Positions 36,796 through 45,945 of a DNA stretch of 64,000 nt are shown piece by piece; the stretch's first letter is position 1, and the number at the start of each line of letters is the position of its first letter. The notes under the pieces were generated by a model that had not been told where the DNA came from, made no database searches, and was given only the letters and a program-made list of their open reading frames with translations. Where the stretch lies: contig NZ_WTYT01000005.1 in assembly GCF_009827595.1 (NCBI RefSeq), positions 124,001 to 188,000 of the forward strand, in the 5' to 3' direction. This DNA comes from Altericroceibacterium endophyticum. GTDB taxonomy: Bacteria > Pseudomonadota > Alphaproteobacteria > Sphingomonadales > Sphingomonadaceae. The translations under genes were made by a program, and so were the position numbers.

Positions 36796-37862
36796 CTGAG
36801 CTTGAGCGTCGCAAGACCCAGCAACGCCAACATGATGGAAACAATCCAGAACCGGATCACAACCGTGCTTTCGGCCCAGCCCAGCTGTTCAAAGTGATGG
36901 TGGATGGGGGCCATACGGAACACCCGCTTCCCGGTGCGTTTGAAGAAGAACACCTGAATGATGACCGACACGGCTTCCAGAACGAACAAGCCGCCCACGA
37001 TCGCCAGCACGATTTCATGATGCGCGGCCACGGCGATCGCGCCCAGCGCACCGCCCAGAGCAAGGCTGCCCGTATCACCCATGAACACTGCCGCCGGCGG
37101 GGCATTGAACCACAAAAAGGCCAGACCCGCACCCATGATCGCGGCACAGAATATCGCCAGTTCGCCTGCGCCTTCGACATAAGGAATGCCGAGATATTCG
37201 GAATAATCGACCCGGCCAACCAGATAGCAGATGATCGCGAAAGTGCCCGCCGCAACGATAACGGGCATGGTCGCCAGACCGTCCAGACCATCGGTCAGAT
37301 TGACGGCATTGCCCGCCCCGACAATCACGAAAGCGGCGAATATGTAATAGAACGGGCCCAAGGGAATCGCGAAGTCAGACAGGAAGGGCACATAAAGATT
37401 GGTGTTGAGCTGGCTGACGATGATCCAGCTGGCGACCCCGGCCACCGCGAATTCCGCCAGCAAACGCACTTTGCCCGACACGCCCTTGTGGCTGCGCTTG
37501 GTCACCTTGTCGAAATCGTCGACAAAACCGATCAGGCCAAATCCCCCCGTCACCGCCATACAGGCCCAGACGAGAGGATTGGTGAGGTCCATCCAGAGGA
37601 GCATGGCCAGCAGCAAAGCGATCAGGATCATCAGCCCACCCATGGTGGGGGTGCCGGTTTTCGCCAGATGCGATTTAGGGCCATCTTCCCGGATCGGCTG
37701 GCCTTTACCCTGCCGGACGCGCAGCATTGAAATGAAGCGCGGGCCGATGATCAGGCCAATCGTCAAAGCCGTGATCAGCACGGCCCCGGAGCGAAACGTT
37801 TGATAGCGCACGAGGTTGAAAATTCCCTCGAATTCCATCCATTGCGCAAGAAAATACAGCAT
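36792..37862 (-). CDS. mraY: Phospho-N-acetylmuramoyl-pentapeptide transferase
   Basis: A 356-residue integral membrane enzyme with about ten spans that makes lipid I from undecaprenyl phosphate and UDP-MurNAc-pentapeptide. The catalytic aspartates are in GFVDDFDK, and [10 protein letters not shown] and [11 protein letters not shown] are the other signature blocks. Its ATG directly abuts the murF stop, and its own stop overlaps murD by 4 nt. Confidence 0.97.
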   Translation of the reverse strand: MLYFLAQWMEFEGIFNLVRYQTFRSGAVLITALTIGLIIGPRFISMLRVRQGKGQPIREDGPKSHLAKTGTPTMGGLMILIALLLAMLLWMDLTNPLVWACMAVTGGFGLIGFVDDFDKVTKRSHKGVSGKVRLLAEFAVAGVASWIIVSQLNTNLYVPFLSDFAIPLGPFYYIFAAFVIVGAGNAVNLTDGLDGLATMPVIVAAGTFAIICYLVGRVDYSEYLGIPYVEGAGELAIFCAAIMGAGLAFLWFNAPPAAVFMGDTGSLALGGALGAIAVAAHHEIVLAIVGGLFVLEAVSVIIQVFFFKRTGKRVFRMAPIHHHFEQLGWAESTVVIRFWIVSIMLALLGLATLKLR

Positions 37863-39320
37863 TCAGCGTTCCCTGTCGGTAAAGCGGGCAACGACTTGCC
37901 CCAGTCCGACTGAATTTGACCCTTTAACCAGCACCGCATCACCGCCTACCAGCCCATAGGCTTCGAGTGCGGCGATGGCATCGCCCGGACCATCGCAATG
38001 AGCGAATCCGATTGTTTTGCCAAGCGTTGCGCTGGGGCCTTTCCCCAATTCCTGAGCCAGAACAGCCATTTCTTCGCCCACCAACACCGCAAAATCGATA
38101 TTGGCCTGCGCCAGAGGTTCGGCGATCTGACTGTGAAAGGCGGCGGCAAAATCGCCCAGTTCCTTCATCGAACCCAGCACTGCGACCCTGCGCGTGGCGG
38201 GAGTCTGCCCTAATTGCGCCAATGTGGCCCGCATGGATGCAGGATTGGCATTATAGCTTTCATCAATGAACAAGACATGCCCGCCGGGTGCCACGACGCG
38301 GTGCCGCGCGCCGCGCCCTTTGAGCCCGCCCATTTCGCCAAGTGCAAGACCAGCCGCACCCAGATCACCGCCCGCTTCATGGACGGTGGCCATGACTGCC
38401 AGCGAATTCATGACCCAATGGTCGCCCGGCTCTGCCACCGTGTAGCATAAACGCTGATCATGCAGCTGCGCCGTGACCAGAGAACCGCCAGTGGCGGCGG
38501 GAATCGCATCCAGCAAGCGCATATCGGCCGATGGGTCCGCGCCAAAAGAAACAATCCGCGCCCCGTGCTTTTCCGCCGCGGCGCACAGCCGTTCATAGTG
38601 CGGATTATCCGCCGGGATGATGGCCACGCCCCCCGGGTTCAATCCCTCGAAAATCTCGGTCTTGGCATCGGCAATCGCGGCTTCACTGCCCAGATTTTCA
38701 ATATGGGCAGGCGCGATGGTGGTTATGACGGCAATATCGGGCTTCACCTGCGCGGTCAGATTGCGAATCTCACCTGCATGATTCATTCCCATCTCAAAAA
38801 TGCCATAGGCACTGCGTGGCGGCATCCGGCTGATGCTGAGAGGAACGCCGACATGGTTGTTGTAGGAACGGATAGAGCGATGCGCCTTGCCTCGGCTGCT
38901 ACGCTGCAACGCCGCAAAAATCGCCTCTTTCACGCCCGTTTTGCCAACCGATCCGGTAACGCCGATAATGCGCGCATCAACGCGGGCACGGGCTGCGCGG
39001 GCCAGATCTTCCAGCGCCGCGCCGGTATCCTTCACCAACACATGCGGCCAGGCAATCGGCCGATCCACGATGGCAGCGGCGGCACCATTGGCAAACGCCT
39101 TGTCGATGAAACGGTGGCCATCCATGCTTTCGCCGATCAGCGCGACGAACAAATCACCCGCCAGAACATCACGGGAATCGATTTCAACACCGGAAACCTG
39201 GAAAGATCCACTGGCTGTTCCGCCTGTGGTGTCAGCGATTTCCTGCGCCGTCCACAAAGCGGTGGGTCTTGTGTCTCCCGCCCGGCCGGGCCAGCTGAGA
39301 ATCTTTCTTACCGCGCTCAT
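37863..39320 (-). CDS. murF: UDP-MurNAc-tripeptide--D-alanyl-D-alanine ligase
   Basis: A 485-residue Mur ligase that attaches the D-Ala-D-Ala dipeptide made by Ddl. GVTGSVGKTGVKEAI is the ATP loop, FEMGMNHAGEI and DESYNANPASMRA are MurF-specific motifs. The N-terminus is about 30 residues longer than in many homologues (ILSWPGRAGDTRPTALW). It overlaps murE by 4 nt. Confidence 0.96.
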   Translation of the reverse strand: MSAVRKILSWPGRAGDTRPTALWTAQEIADTTGGTASGSFQVSGVEIDSRDVLAGDLFVALIGESMDGHRFIDKAFANGAAAAIVDRPIAWPHVLVKDTGAALEDLARAARARVDARIIGVTGSVGKTGVKEAIFAALQRSSRGKAHRSIRSYNNHVGVPLSISRMPPRSAYGIFEMGMNHAGEIRNLTAQVKPDIAVITTIAPAHIENLGSEAAIADAKTEIFEGLNPGGVAIIPADNPHYERLCAAAEKHGARIVSFGADPSADMRLLDAIPAATGGSLVTAQLHDQRLCYTVAEPGDHWVMNSLAVMATVHEAGGDLGAAGLALGEMGGLKGRGARHRVVAPGGHVLFIDESYNANPASMRATLAQLGQTPATRRVAVLGSMKELGDFAAAFHSQIAEPLAQANIDFAVLVGEEMAVLAQELGKGPSATLGKTIGFAHCDGPGDAIAALEAYGLVGGDAVLVKGSNSVGLGQVVARFTDRER

Positions 39321-40774
39321 CCGGCGCCTCCTCCCACGCTAGCGGCACACTCCCGGGCAACCGAAACATCATCAAAAGGAATAACGCGCATCGTGTCGCC
39401 AGCGCCAATGACCTGCCCTTGTTCGTGGCCTTTGCCCGCGATCAGCACAATGTCGGCCGGACCAGCCTCGGACAGTGCCGCCGCAATCGCCTCTCTCCGC
39501 CCTGCAATTTCGCGCGCTTGCGGCGCAGCCTGCATGATTTCGGCACGGATCGTCGCCGGATCTTCACCCCGCGGATTATCATCGGTCACGATCACCAGAT
39601 CGGATTGGGCCTGGGCAATTTCCCCCATCGGTGCGCGCTTGCCCCGGTCCCGATCACCGCCAGCACCGAAGATCGTAATCAGCCTGCCCGTCACATGCGG
39701 CCGCAATGCCGCGATGGCGGCCCCCAACGCATCGGGCGTATGGGCGTAATCGACATAAACCGGCGCACGTGACGCCGTAATCACCGCGCGTTCCAACCGC
39801 CCGCGAACGGGCTGCAAACGGCTCATGGCGTCAAACACCCTGTCCGCTTCCCCGCCACATGCCAGGACCAGCCCGGCTGCGGTCAGGGCATTGGCCGCCT
39901 GATAGGCACCGATCAGCGGCAGATTGACCGTATAATCCTGCCCCCCGCAGGTAAGCGAAAGAACCTGACCCAGCTGGCCCGGCTCACGCCCGTTCAATCT
40001 GATCGTTTCGCCGTTTTCGCCGATGGTCATGACACGCAATCCACGCGCATTCGCATGATCCACCGCCTTCGCCGACCATTCATCATCCGCCCAGACCACG
40101 GCCGTGCCACCCGGATCGACCACTTCGTCGAACAGGCGCATCTTGGCCGCAAAATAATCATCCATATCGGCATGATAATCGAGATGGTCACGACTGAGGT
40201 TGGTAAAGGCTCCGGCCAAGACTGGCAGACCTTCATTGCGATACTGAGACAATCCATGGCTGGATGCCTCGTAAGCGACATGGGTCACGCCTTCACGCGC
40301 AAGGCCGGTCATATTCGACAGGAACGTAACGATATCCGGCGTGGTGAGGCCGGTGGACACGCTTTCATCCTGCGTCGTCACGCCCAGCGTACCGATTGAA
40401 GCAGCACGTTCGCCGCACATACGCCATAGCTGGCGGGTCATTTCGGCGGTGGAAGTTTTGCCATTCGTGCCGGTGACGGCAACTATATTGGGCGGCACGG
40501 GACGGAAAAAACGCGCCGCCAGACGCGCGAACGCGCGCCGCGGCTGCGCATCGGTAATTGGCACGGCGCCGTCCACGCTGACACCCGGACGGGTGACAAT
40601 TGCCACTGCTCCGGCGGCAATCGCGGCGGGAATGAAATCCTCCCCATTCACCCGGCCGCCCTGAAAGGCACCGAAAACGGTGCCAGGCGCCACTTTGCGG
40701 TGGTCAATGGCAAATCCCGTAACCGAAACATCCGCGCCACTTGGTACGTTATCGACCAGCTGGCTCAACTTCAT
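39317..40774 (-). CDS. murE: UDP-MurNAc-dipeptide--meso-diaminopimelate ligase
   Basis: A 485-residue Mur ligase for the third stem residue. GTNGKTSTAEM is the ATP loop, and TDDNPRGEDP contains the DNPR motif that selects meso-diaminopimelate, so the cell wall is of the usual Gram-negative type. YEASSHGLSQYRN and VDYAHTPDAL are also present. Its ATG overlaps the ftsI stop by one base as TAATG. Confidence 0.97.
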   Translation of the reverse strand: MKLSQLVDNVPSGADVSVTGFAIDHRKVAPGTVFGAFQGGRVNGEDFIPAAIAAGAVAIVTRPGVSVDGAVPITDAQPRRAFARLAARFFRPVPPNIVAVTGTNGKTSTAEMTRQLWRMCGERAASIGTLGVTTQDESVSTGLTTPDIVTFLSNMTGLAREGVTHVAYEASSHGLSQYRNEGLPVLAGAFTNLSRDHLDYHADMDDYFAAKMRLFDEVVDPGGTAVVWADDEWSAKAVDHANARGLRVMTIGENGETIRLNGREPGQLGQVLSLTCGGQDYTVNLPLIGAYQAANALTAAGLVLACGGEADRVFDAMSRLQPVRGRLERAVITASRAPVYVDYAHTPDALGAAIAALRPHVTGRLITIFGAGGDRDRGKRAPMGEIAQAQSDLVIVTDDNPRGEDPATIRAEIMQAAPQAREIAGRREAIAAALSEAGPADIVLIAGKGHEQGQVIGAGDTMRVIPFDDVSVARECAASVGGGAG

Positions 40775-42495
40775 TACTCATCCCCCTTAACCAAAGGCTT
40801 GAGATCTGTGAGATCGATATCGTGGGTCGAATCCGGCGTCACCCCAAGCAGTGGTCCAATTCGGGGGACAAGTTTGCCCACAATCGGCGCGGCGTTCCAT
40901 GCCGCCGTCCGCTGATAGGAACTGGCAGCTGTGCCCTTCGGCTCATCCAGCATCGCGATAATGACATAGCGCGGCTTGTCCATCGGGAAGGCGGCGGCAA
41001 AAGTGGAAACCAGCGTATGGTGGCGATAACCATTTGCACCAGGCTTCTCCGCCGATCCGGTCTTGCCCCCCACCCGGAAGCCGGGCGCATCGGCATTGCG
41101 CCCCGTGCCATAGACCGCAATCATACGCAGCAGCTGGTTCATCCGCGCACTGGTGCTGGCCTTGAACACCCGCCGTCCGCGCGGCGCAGCGCCGGGTGCG
41201 ACCTTACGCAATGTTGCCGGCCGCCAGATGCCGCCATTCACCATCGTCGCATAGGCCGATGCCAGATGCAGCGGCGTCACCGCGATACCGTGGCCATAGC
41301 TGACCGTCATCGCACGCAGCCGCCGCCATTCGCCCTTCGGCCAGATCGGAAAACCGCGCGCAGGGAGTTCGATATAAGGCCGTTCATTCATGCCGAGATC
41401 GGCCATGGTCCGCTTCAGACGCTTGGCCCCCAGTTCATCAGCAATCTGCGCGGTGACGATGTTGGAGGAATGGATCAACGTTTCCGGAACATTCAGCGAG
41501 GCGCCAATCGTGTGGCTGTCGCGAATTTGGAAACCACCCACCTTCAGCGGTCGGTTTGCCTGATATCGGCGCGACAGATCCGTCACCACACCAGCATCGA
41601 TCGCAGCAGCTACCGTTAGCGGCTTGAAGGTGGACCCCAATTCGTAAACCTGGTTGGTCACCCGGTTGAACATGAGTTTTTCACCCTGTTCATCGATCTT
41701 GTTCGGGTCGAATTCCGGCAAGGAAGCGAGCGCCAGCACTTCACCCGTATCCACATCCAGCACAATGCCTGCTGCACCCAGTGCATCCACCGCCAGCATG
41801 CCGCGGCGCAGTTCATCCTCCAGCGCACCCTGCACGCGCATATCGATAGACAGCGGCGTCGGCGTTCCGCGGGTCGCCGGGTCCAGCAATTGATCATCCA
41901 GCACGGATTCCATGCCCACGCGGCCATGCCCATCCGCCGCGACATAGCCCAGTACATGGGCCGCCATGGACCCTTGCGGATAATGCCGATCACTTTCGCG
42001 CGGCAATTCCAGCGCCAATTCGCCAATGTCGTGCACACGGTTGGCTTCTTCCGGCAGAACGCGGCGGCGCAGATAGCCGGCCTTTCCGGCCTCCAGCCGC
42101 TCGGCTATGTCGTCGACATCCATTCCCGGAAAGATGGCGGCCAGTTGCTGCGCGACCACACGCGGGGATTTCACGAGAGGAGAGCCGCCGTCACCCAATG
42201 CCTTGGGATTATACCACAGGGCATAGGCCGGAAACGCGCGCGCCAGCGGAACGCCATTGCGATCCGTAATTTCACCGCGCGATGGCAGCAGTGCCTCCGC
42301 CATGGATTGTTCCGACGGGGTCGGCTGAACCAGTCCGATCCAGGCAATCCGCAACAACGCCGCCAGAGCCAGAGCGAGAAAACAGACAATAATCAAAAGC
42401 ACGCGCAATCGCGCCGTCAGCAGCAAGCGCTCACGGATATTGACGAGGCGAACCCGCCCGCTGGCCAAAGCCCCGGACGCGGTCAGCGATGTCAT
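40774..42495 (-). CDS. ftsI: Septal peptidoglycan transpeptidase FtsI (PBP3)
   Basis: A 573-residue class B penicillin-binding protein partnering FtsW. One N-terminal membrane span (VLLIIVCFLALALAALLRI) is followed by the pedestal domain (RGEITDRNGVPLA) and the transpeptidase domain. The latter has the catalytic serine at about residue 288 in STFK, the second motif SSN (HSSNIVTAQI), and KTG in GGKTGSAEK. It overlaps ftsL by 4 nt. Confidence 0.96.
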   Translation of the reverse strand: MTSLTASGALASGRVRLVNIRERLLLTARLRVLLIIVCFLALALAALLRIAWIGLVQPTPSEQSMAEALLPSRGEITDRNGVPLARAFPAYALWYNPKALGDGGSPLVKSPRVVAQQLAAIFPGMDVDDIAERLEAGKAGYLRRRVLPEEANRVHDIGELALELPRESDRHYPQGSMAAHVLGYVAADGHGRVGMESVLDDQLLDPATRGTPTPLSIDMRVQGALEDELRRGMLAVDALGAAGIVLDVDTGEVLALASLPEFDPNKIDEQGEKLMFNRVTNQVYELGSTFKPLTVAAAIDAGVVTDLSRRYQANRPLKVGGFQIRDSHTIGASLNVPETLIHSSNIVTAQIADELGAKRLKRTMADLGMNERPYIELPARGFPIWPKGEWRRLRAMTVSYGHGIAVTPLHLASAYATMVNGGIWRPATLRKVAPGAAPRGRRVFKASTSARMNQLLRMIAVYGTGRNADAPGFRVGGKTGSAEKPGANGYRHHTLVSTFAAAFPMDKPRYVIIAMLDEPKGTAASSYQRTAAWNAAPIVGKLVPRIGPLLGVTPDSTHDIDLTDLKPLVKGDE

Positions 42496-43001
42496 TTAAC
42501 GGAGCCCCCCGCAACGGTCCCCAGCGCCACACGCATCGGTCCATTGGAGATCGCCTCCTGCTCTTCATCCTGTTCTGGCGGTGCCAGCAGGTCGGAGGCA
42601 ACAGGCTTGCCAGTCAGGGGAGAAACCAGCCGGGGGAAAGGCGGCGATCCACCATCGGCCGCATCATTACGCGCGACGCGGATAGGCGCCGGTGCATCCT
42701 TGCCGCGCGGAACGCCGAATTGTGCCAGCTTCCGTTCACTTTCGACAAATTGTTCGGCCGTCGGCGCGCGATAGCCGAATTCGAGGCGGTTCCAATTCGC
42801 CAATTGCTGCTGATTGGCCCGCGTTTCAAATTCGGTTTCGAGCAACAGCTTGTCCTGCTCCAGCTGCACGATCTGGCGTTCTGCGCGCACGACATCGCTG
42901 CGCACGGCGTGCACTTTGAGATGCAGAACGAGATAGAGCCCGGTGCAGAGCGCCAGAACGGCGATCCAGCCCATCCGGCGCAGACGGCTTTGCGGTATCA
43001 T
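42492..43001 (-). CDS. ftsL: FtsL-type divisome protein
   Basis: A 169-residue bitopic protein between rsmH and ftsI, the conserved ftsL position. After a short basic N-terminus there is one span ([19 protein letters not shown]) and then a coiled coil ([32 protein letters not shown]). The C-terminal 90 residues are Pro/Ala/Gly-rich and longer than in E. coli FtsL. Identity rests on topology and gene order more than sequence. Confidence 0.85.
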   Translation of the reverse strand: MIPQSRLRRMGWIAVLALCTGLYLVLHLKVHAVRSDVVRAERQIVQLEQDKLLLETEFETRANQQQLANWNRLEFGYRAPTAEQFVESERKLAQFGVPRGKDAPAPIRVARNDAADGGSPPFPRLVSPLTGKPVASDLLAPPEQDEEQEAISNGPMRVALGTVAGGSVK

Positions 43002-43939
43002 GTGGCCTCCCTCGCGGCAGTCGCCGTCCGCGTGGCACCGCGCAAAATGGCGGAACGCGAACGTGGATTACGCGCGATTTCGGCGTCCCCGGCCCGAATG
43101 GCCTTGGACAGCCCGGTGAATGTTGGTTGAGCCCCCTCCCCGATATCCGGCAAATGACGTGAAACACGCGCATTGCCGCCCGACGCATCCCGCAGGAAGC
43201 GTTTGACGATACGATCCTCCAAACTATGAAAACTGACCACAGCCAGCCGCGCCCCCTGACGCAGCAAGTGCTCGGACGCATGCAGCGCCTGTTTCAATTC
43301 ATCCAGTTCCGCATTCACATGAATGCGCACGGCCTGGAATGTCCGTGTGGCCGGATCCTTCGGTGCGCCCTGGCGATACCCCAAAGCCTTGCGCACGATC
43401 CGCGCCAGATCCCCTGTCGTGGTGAGCGGACGCGCTGCAACGATTGCCCGCGCCACCCGGCGTGACTGGCGTTCTTCCCCATACAGATAAAGCACATCGG
43501 CAATGGCCGCTTCATCTGCAGTGTTGAGAAAATCGGCCGCGCTATCCCCTTCCTGGCTCATCCGCATGTCGAGCGGCCCGTCCATCGAAAAGGCAAAGCC
43601 GCGCCCGGCCTGATCAAGCTGCATGGAGGACACGCCAATATCCATCACCACGCCATCAACTTGCTCTATGCCGGTTTCCGCCATCGCCGCGACCATTTCG
43701 GAAAAACGCCGCGCATGCAGCACCAGCCGGGGTTCACTGCCCTGGGTTTCAGGCCATTCACGGCCAGCCGTGATGGCATCAGGGTCCCGGTCAAATGCAT
43801 GAACCCGCGCGCCCGCATCCAGCAGCGCGCGCGTGTAGCCGCCTGCGCCAAAAGTCGCATCGATGATGACGGCATCCTGAGCCGGACCAAGCACGTCGAT
43901 CACTTCATCAAGCAAGACGGGGATATGCGGCGCATTCAT
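42998..43939 (-). CDS. rsmH: 16S rRNA (cytosine1402-N4)-methyltransferase
   Basis: A 313-residue SAM-dependent methyltransferase, formerly mraW. The N-terminal [16 protein letters not shown]-binding [39 protein letters not shown], and [17 protein letters not shown] near the C-terminus are all family hallmarks. It overlaps mraZ and ftsL by 4 nt each. Confidence 0.97.
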   Translation of the reverse strand: MNAPHIPVLLDEVIDVLGPAQDAVIIDATFGAGGYTRALLDAGARVHAFDRDPDAITAGREWPETQGSEPRLVLHARRFSEMVAAMAETGIEQVDGVVMDIGVSSMQLDQAGRGFAFSMDGPLDMRMSQEGDSAADFLNTADEAAIADVLYLYGEERQSRRVARAIVAARPLTTTGDLARIVRKALGYRQGAPKDPATRTFQAVRIHVNAELDELKQALHASEHLLRQGARLAVVSFHSLEDRIVKRFLRDASGGNARVSRHLPDIGEGAQPTFTGLSKAIRAGDAEIARNPRSRSAILRGATRTATAAREAT

Positions 43940-44433
43940 GCCTTTTTCCCCTTGGCAGCAGCTTCGGCTTCCAACTTACGGCAGGCCGCCTGCGCGCCTT
44001 CCCAGCCCGTGCCCATGCGATAAAGCTCAGCGGGGTTCCACAGGGTGAAGAAGGAACCGGCACCCTGAAAATAGACCCCCTGATCCATGCAGCCCAGCTC
44101 TGCCAAATGATCGGGCATCACGAAGCGACCGCTTGCATCAAAGGGCAATTCGCTGAAGCCGTAGAGCTGCATGGCACGCAGATCGCGATCGAAATCCTGA
44201 CCCAGCCGGATGGCGCGTTCTTCTTCGCGGTCGATCTGGTTGGCCAGCTCATCACGGCGTGACAGGCCAAAGGCGGTCAGGCAGTTCCAGCGGTCGTGCT
44301 TGGCAAGGCACAGGATACGATCATCGCTGCTTTCGGCAACGGCTTTGCGAAAGGCTGGAGGCAGCACGAACCGACCTTTATCGCCGCGAAGCGAAAAGCC
44401 CTGTCCGCTGTAATTGACTGGCTGCCCTGCCAC
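43936..44433 (-). CDS. mraZ: Transcriptional regulator MraZ
   Basis: A 165-residue AbrB-like DNA-binding protein that represses its own dcw operon in E. coli. Two SpoVT-AbrB repeats are visible: [23 protein letters not shown] and [19 protein letters not shown]. The start chosen is the GTG at 44433 ([11 protein letters not shown]), with AGGGG 10 nt upstream, because it gives the family length; the frame stays open to 44493 with 20 extra residues that look unlike the family. It heads the overlapping dcw chain, with a GGGA array 146 nt upstream. Confidence 0.93.
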   Translation of the reverse strand: MAGQPVNYSGQGFSLRGDKGRFVLPPAFRKAVAESSDDRILCLAKHDRWNCLTAFGLSRRDELANQIDREEERAIRLGQDFDRDLRAMQLYGFSELPFDASGRFVMPDHLAELGCMDQGVYFQGAGSFFTLWNPAELYRMGTGWEGAQAACRKLEAEAAAKGKKA

Positions 44434-44578
44434 TGACGCTGTGCCCCTGGCTACAATTGTACACCATCGGTCATATCTCACCCGCTCGGACACGCGCCGA
44501 AGCGCGGCTCGATCGCCCCGTCAGAGGCGCAAAGCGGGTGATGTCTCCGATATGGACAATAACTAACCCGCCCAATTC

Positions 44579-44613
44579 CGGGAGGAAAGGGGAAAACACG
44601 GGAAATTTGGGGA
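44579..44613. promoter_or_regulatory. Candidate MraZ operator: four GGGA units at exact 10-bp spacing
   Basis: GGGA occurs at 44580, 44590, 44600 and 44610 on the plus strand, each preceded by C or G and separated by AT-rich 6-nt spacers. E. coli MraZ binds direct TGGGN repeats separated by 5 nt, which is the same 10-bp period. Here the Gs read on the strand opposite to mraZ. The array lies about 147-180 nt upstream of the mraZ start and just downstream of a possible promoter, a position suited to repression. Confidence 0.65.
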
Positions 44614-44632
44614 ATACATCGCAAGTTATTGT

Positions 44633-44660
44633 TTTATAACAATTTCATTTACTTGCTGAA
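44633..44660 (-). promoter_or_regulatory. Possible promoter of the dcw operon
   Basis: On the minus strand TTCAGC (44655-44660) and TATAAA (44633-44638) are 16 nt apart, resembling -35 and -10 elements. Transcription would start near 44626, right before the GGGA array. The -35 match is weak. A partly overlapping dyad GCAAGT...ACTTGC (44621-44656) surrounds it. Confidence 0.35.
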
Positions 44661-44728
44661 CTATCTGTCAGTGGCAGATTTCCTTACGAAGTCGTTAAAA
44701 TCACTGGATTTCCCGTAGAGGGACCGAC

Positions 44729-45589
44729 TCAGGAATCGGGCTCGCCCGCAATATCCCCGGATTCGCCCCTGAGTTGCCCCAACAATGCTTCAAGCGCAAA
44801 TATTCTATTTTTTTCAGGCACTTCATCGTCAAGAATCACCGAATCTGCCAGGATTGTGACGTGCCCTGCCCCGATTTCGCACAGAGCCAGCACACCCTTT
44901 GCGGCAAATTTACAGGCCCCCGGCGCGGTTGATTTTTCCGGCCTTCCCGCAATTTCCCCAGCGAGAAATATCGGAATCGGAGCAATCCAGCCTTGCGCCA
45001 GATGAACATGATCCTGCTGATCCGACGTGAAGAGCAGTTCGAGCCCCCAGCGATCAAATATCGGGGACAGCAGGATCACACCCTGCGGCCGCCTTGGATC
45101 GCCAAGCCCGAAGGGGGAATGGCCGGTCATCATCGGGTCGGCAAACAGCAGCAGACGCCCCCCGCCGCGCACCCAATCATCCAGCGCGACATTTTCCTGC
45201 GGTGACAGGATTCGAGGCTGCGCCAGCAGCAGGTAGGATACATCCTTCAGCCGCTCGGCATCCAGAAAGGAGATCGGCTTCAGGTGAAAGCTGCGCTCGA
45301 TAATCGCCCGCGCCCAATGCGGTTCTGCGTCCACCCTGAGCGCATCTTCCACACTGGCCGCATTGCCCCAGTAAATCGGCACCGTGCCCATCAGGCCCAG
45401 CTCTGGCAGCTTCCTGGCAGGATCTGCAGCAACCTCATCCGCGATCTTTCCGCCGCCTGACACCTGCTCCGCACTCTCCTGCGCAAAGGCAGTCTGAACC
45501 GGAACCAGCAGGCCCGGGATCGACATGGTAAGCAGGAGCGAGAAAGTGCCCGAAAAGAGCCTAGTCAGAATGTGGCGCCACTGGGACAT
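44729..45589 (-). CDS. Exported protein with GldG/DUF4350-like domain, unknown
   Basis: A 287-residue protein. The start at 45589 (MSQWRHILTRLFSG) has GGAG 7 nt upstream and a signal segment (LFSGTFSLLLTMSIPGLL) ending near TAFAQE. The body has a Rossmann-like order: PELGLMGTVPIYWG, LLLAQPRILSPQENVALDDWVRGGGRLLLFADP, ILLSPIFDRWGLELLF, GHVTILADSVILDD. The phrase LxxxDxWVxxGGRLLLxADP is typical of the GldG/DUF4350 group linked to uncharacterised ABC transporters. It overlaps the previous gene by 29 nt, implying coupling, and is followed by the mraZ promoter region. Function unknown. Confidence 0.8.
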   Translation of the reverse strand: MSQWRHILTRLFSGTFSLLLTMSIPGLLVPVQTAFAQESAEQVSGGGKIADEVAADPARKLPELGLMGTVPIYWGNAASVEDALRVDAEPHWARAIIERSFHLKPISFLDAERLKDVSYLLLAQPRILSPQENVALDDWVRGGGRLLLFADPMMTGHSPFGLGDPRRPQGVILLSPIFDRWGLELLFTSDQQDHVHLAQGWIAPIPIFLAGEIAGRPEKSTAPGACKFAAKGVLALCEIGAGHVTILADSVILDDEVPEKNRIFALEALLGQLRGESGDIAGEPDS

Positions 45590-45935
45590 CGCCAGTCTCC
45601 GGCAGCATGTCGGGGTCATATGCAGGCTTCTGGGGCTGCGGCGCCGGTAATGTTGGGACAACCCCGGCATCGGCCAGAGGATCGCCTGCGCCTTCGCCCT
45701 GATTGCTTTGCGGACCAACCGTGGAGGCCGCCTCGGGCACGGCGGTGGCCTCGACCACGGCCGCGCGTTCCATCACGATATTGGCAAGCCCCACCATCAG
45801 CACCATTGCCGCCAGTCCGGCAAAACCGATCTGCAGCCGTTGAACAGAATGAAACCGCGATCCTGACAGCGTGACCGTGGCCTGTTCACCCTCCTCCCGG
45901 GGAGGAAGCAGAGATTTCACATGATCCTTGGCCAT
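45561..45935 (-). CDS. Single-span membrane protein, unknown
   Basis: A 124-residue protein with a charged N-terminus (KDHVKSLLPPREEGEQ), one membrane span (IGFAGLAAMVLMVGLANIVM), and a Pro/Ala-rich low-complexity C-terminal tail, presumably periplasmic. It starts 10 nt after cysK ends and overlaps the next gene by 29 nt. I do not recognise the family. Its tight coupling to the GldG-like protein suggests the two act together at the membrane. Confidence 0.75.
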   Translation of the reverse strand: MAKDHVKSLLPPREEGEQATVTLSGSRFHSVQRLQIGFAGLAAMVLMVGLANIVMERAAVVEATAVPEAASTVGPQSNQGEGAGDPLADAGVVPTLPAPQPQKPAYDPDMLPETGDVPVAPHSD

Positions 45936-45945
45936 CGCGTGTCGC

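Noticed and set aside
38460-39749. 429-codon open frame on the plus strand
   Set aside because: It is antisense to murF and murE, both with intact ligase motifs.
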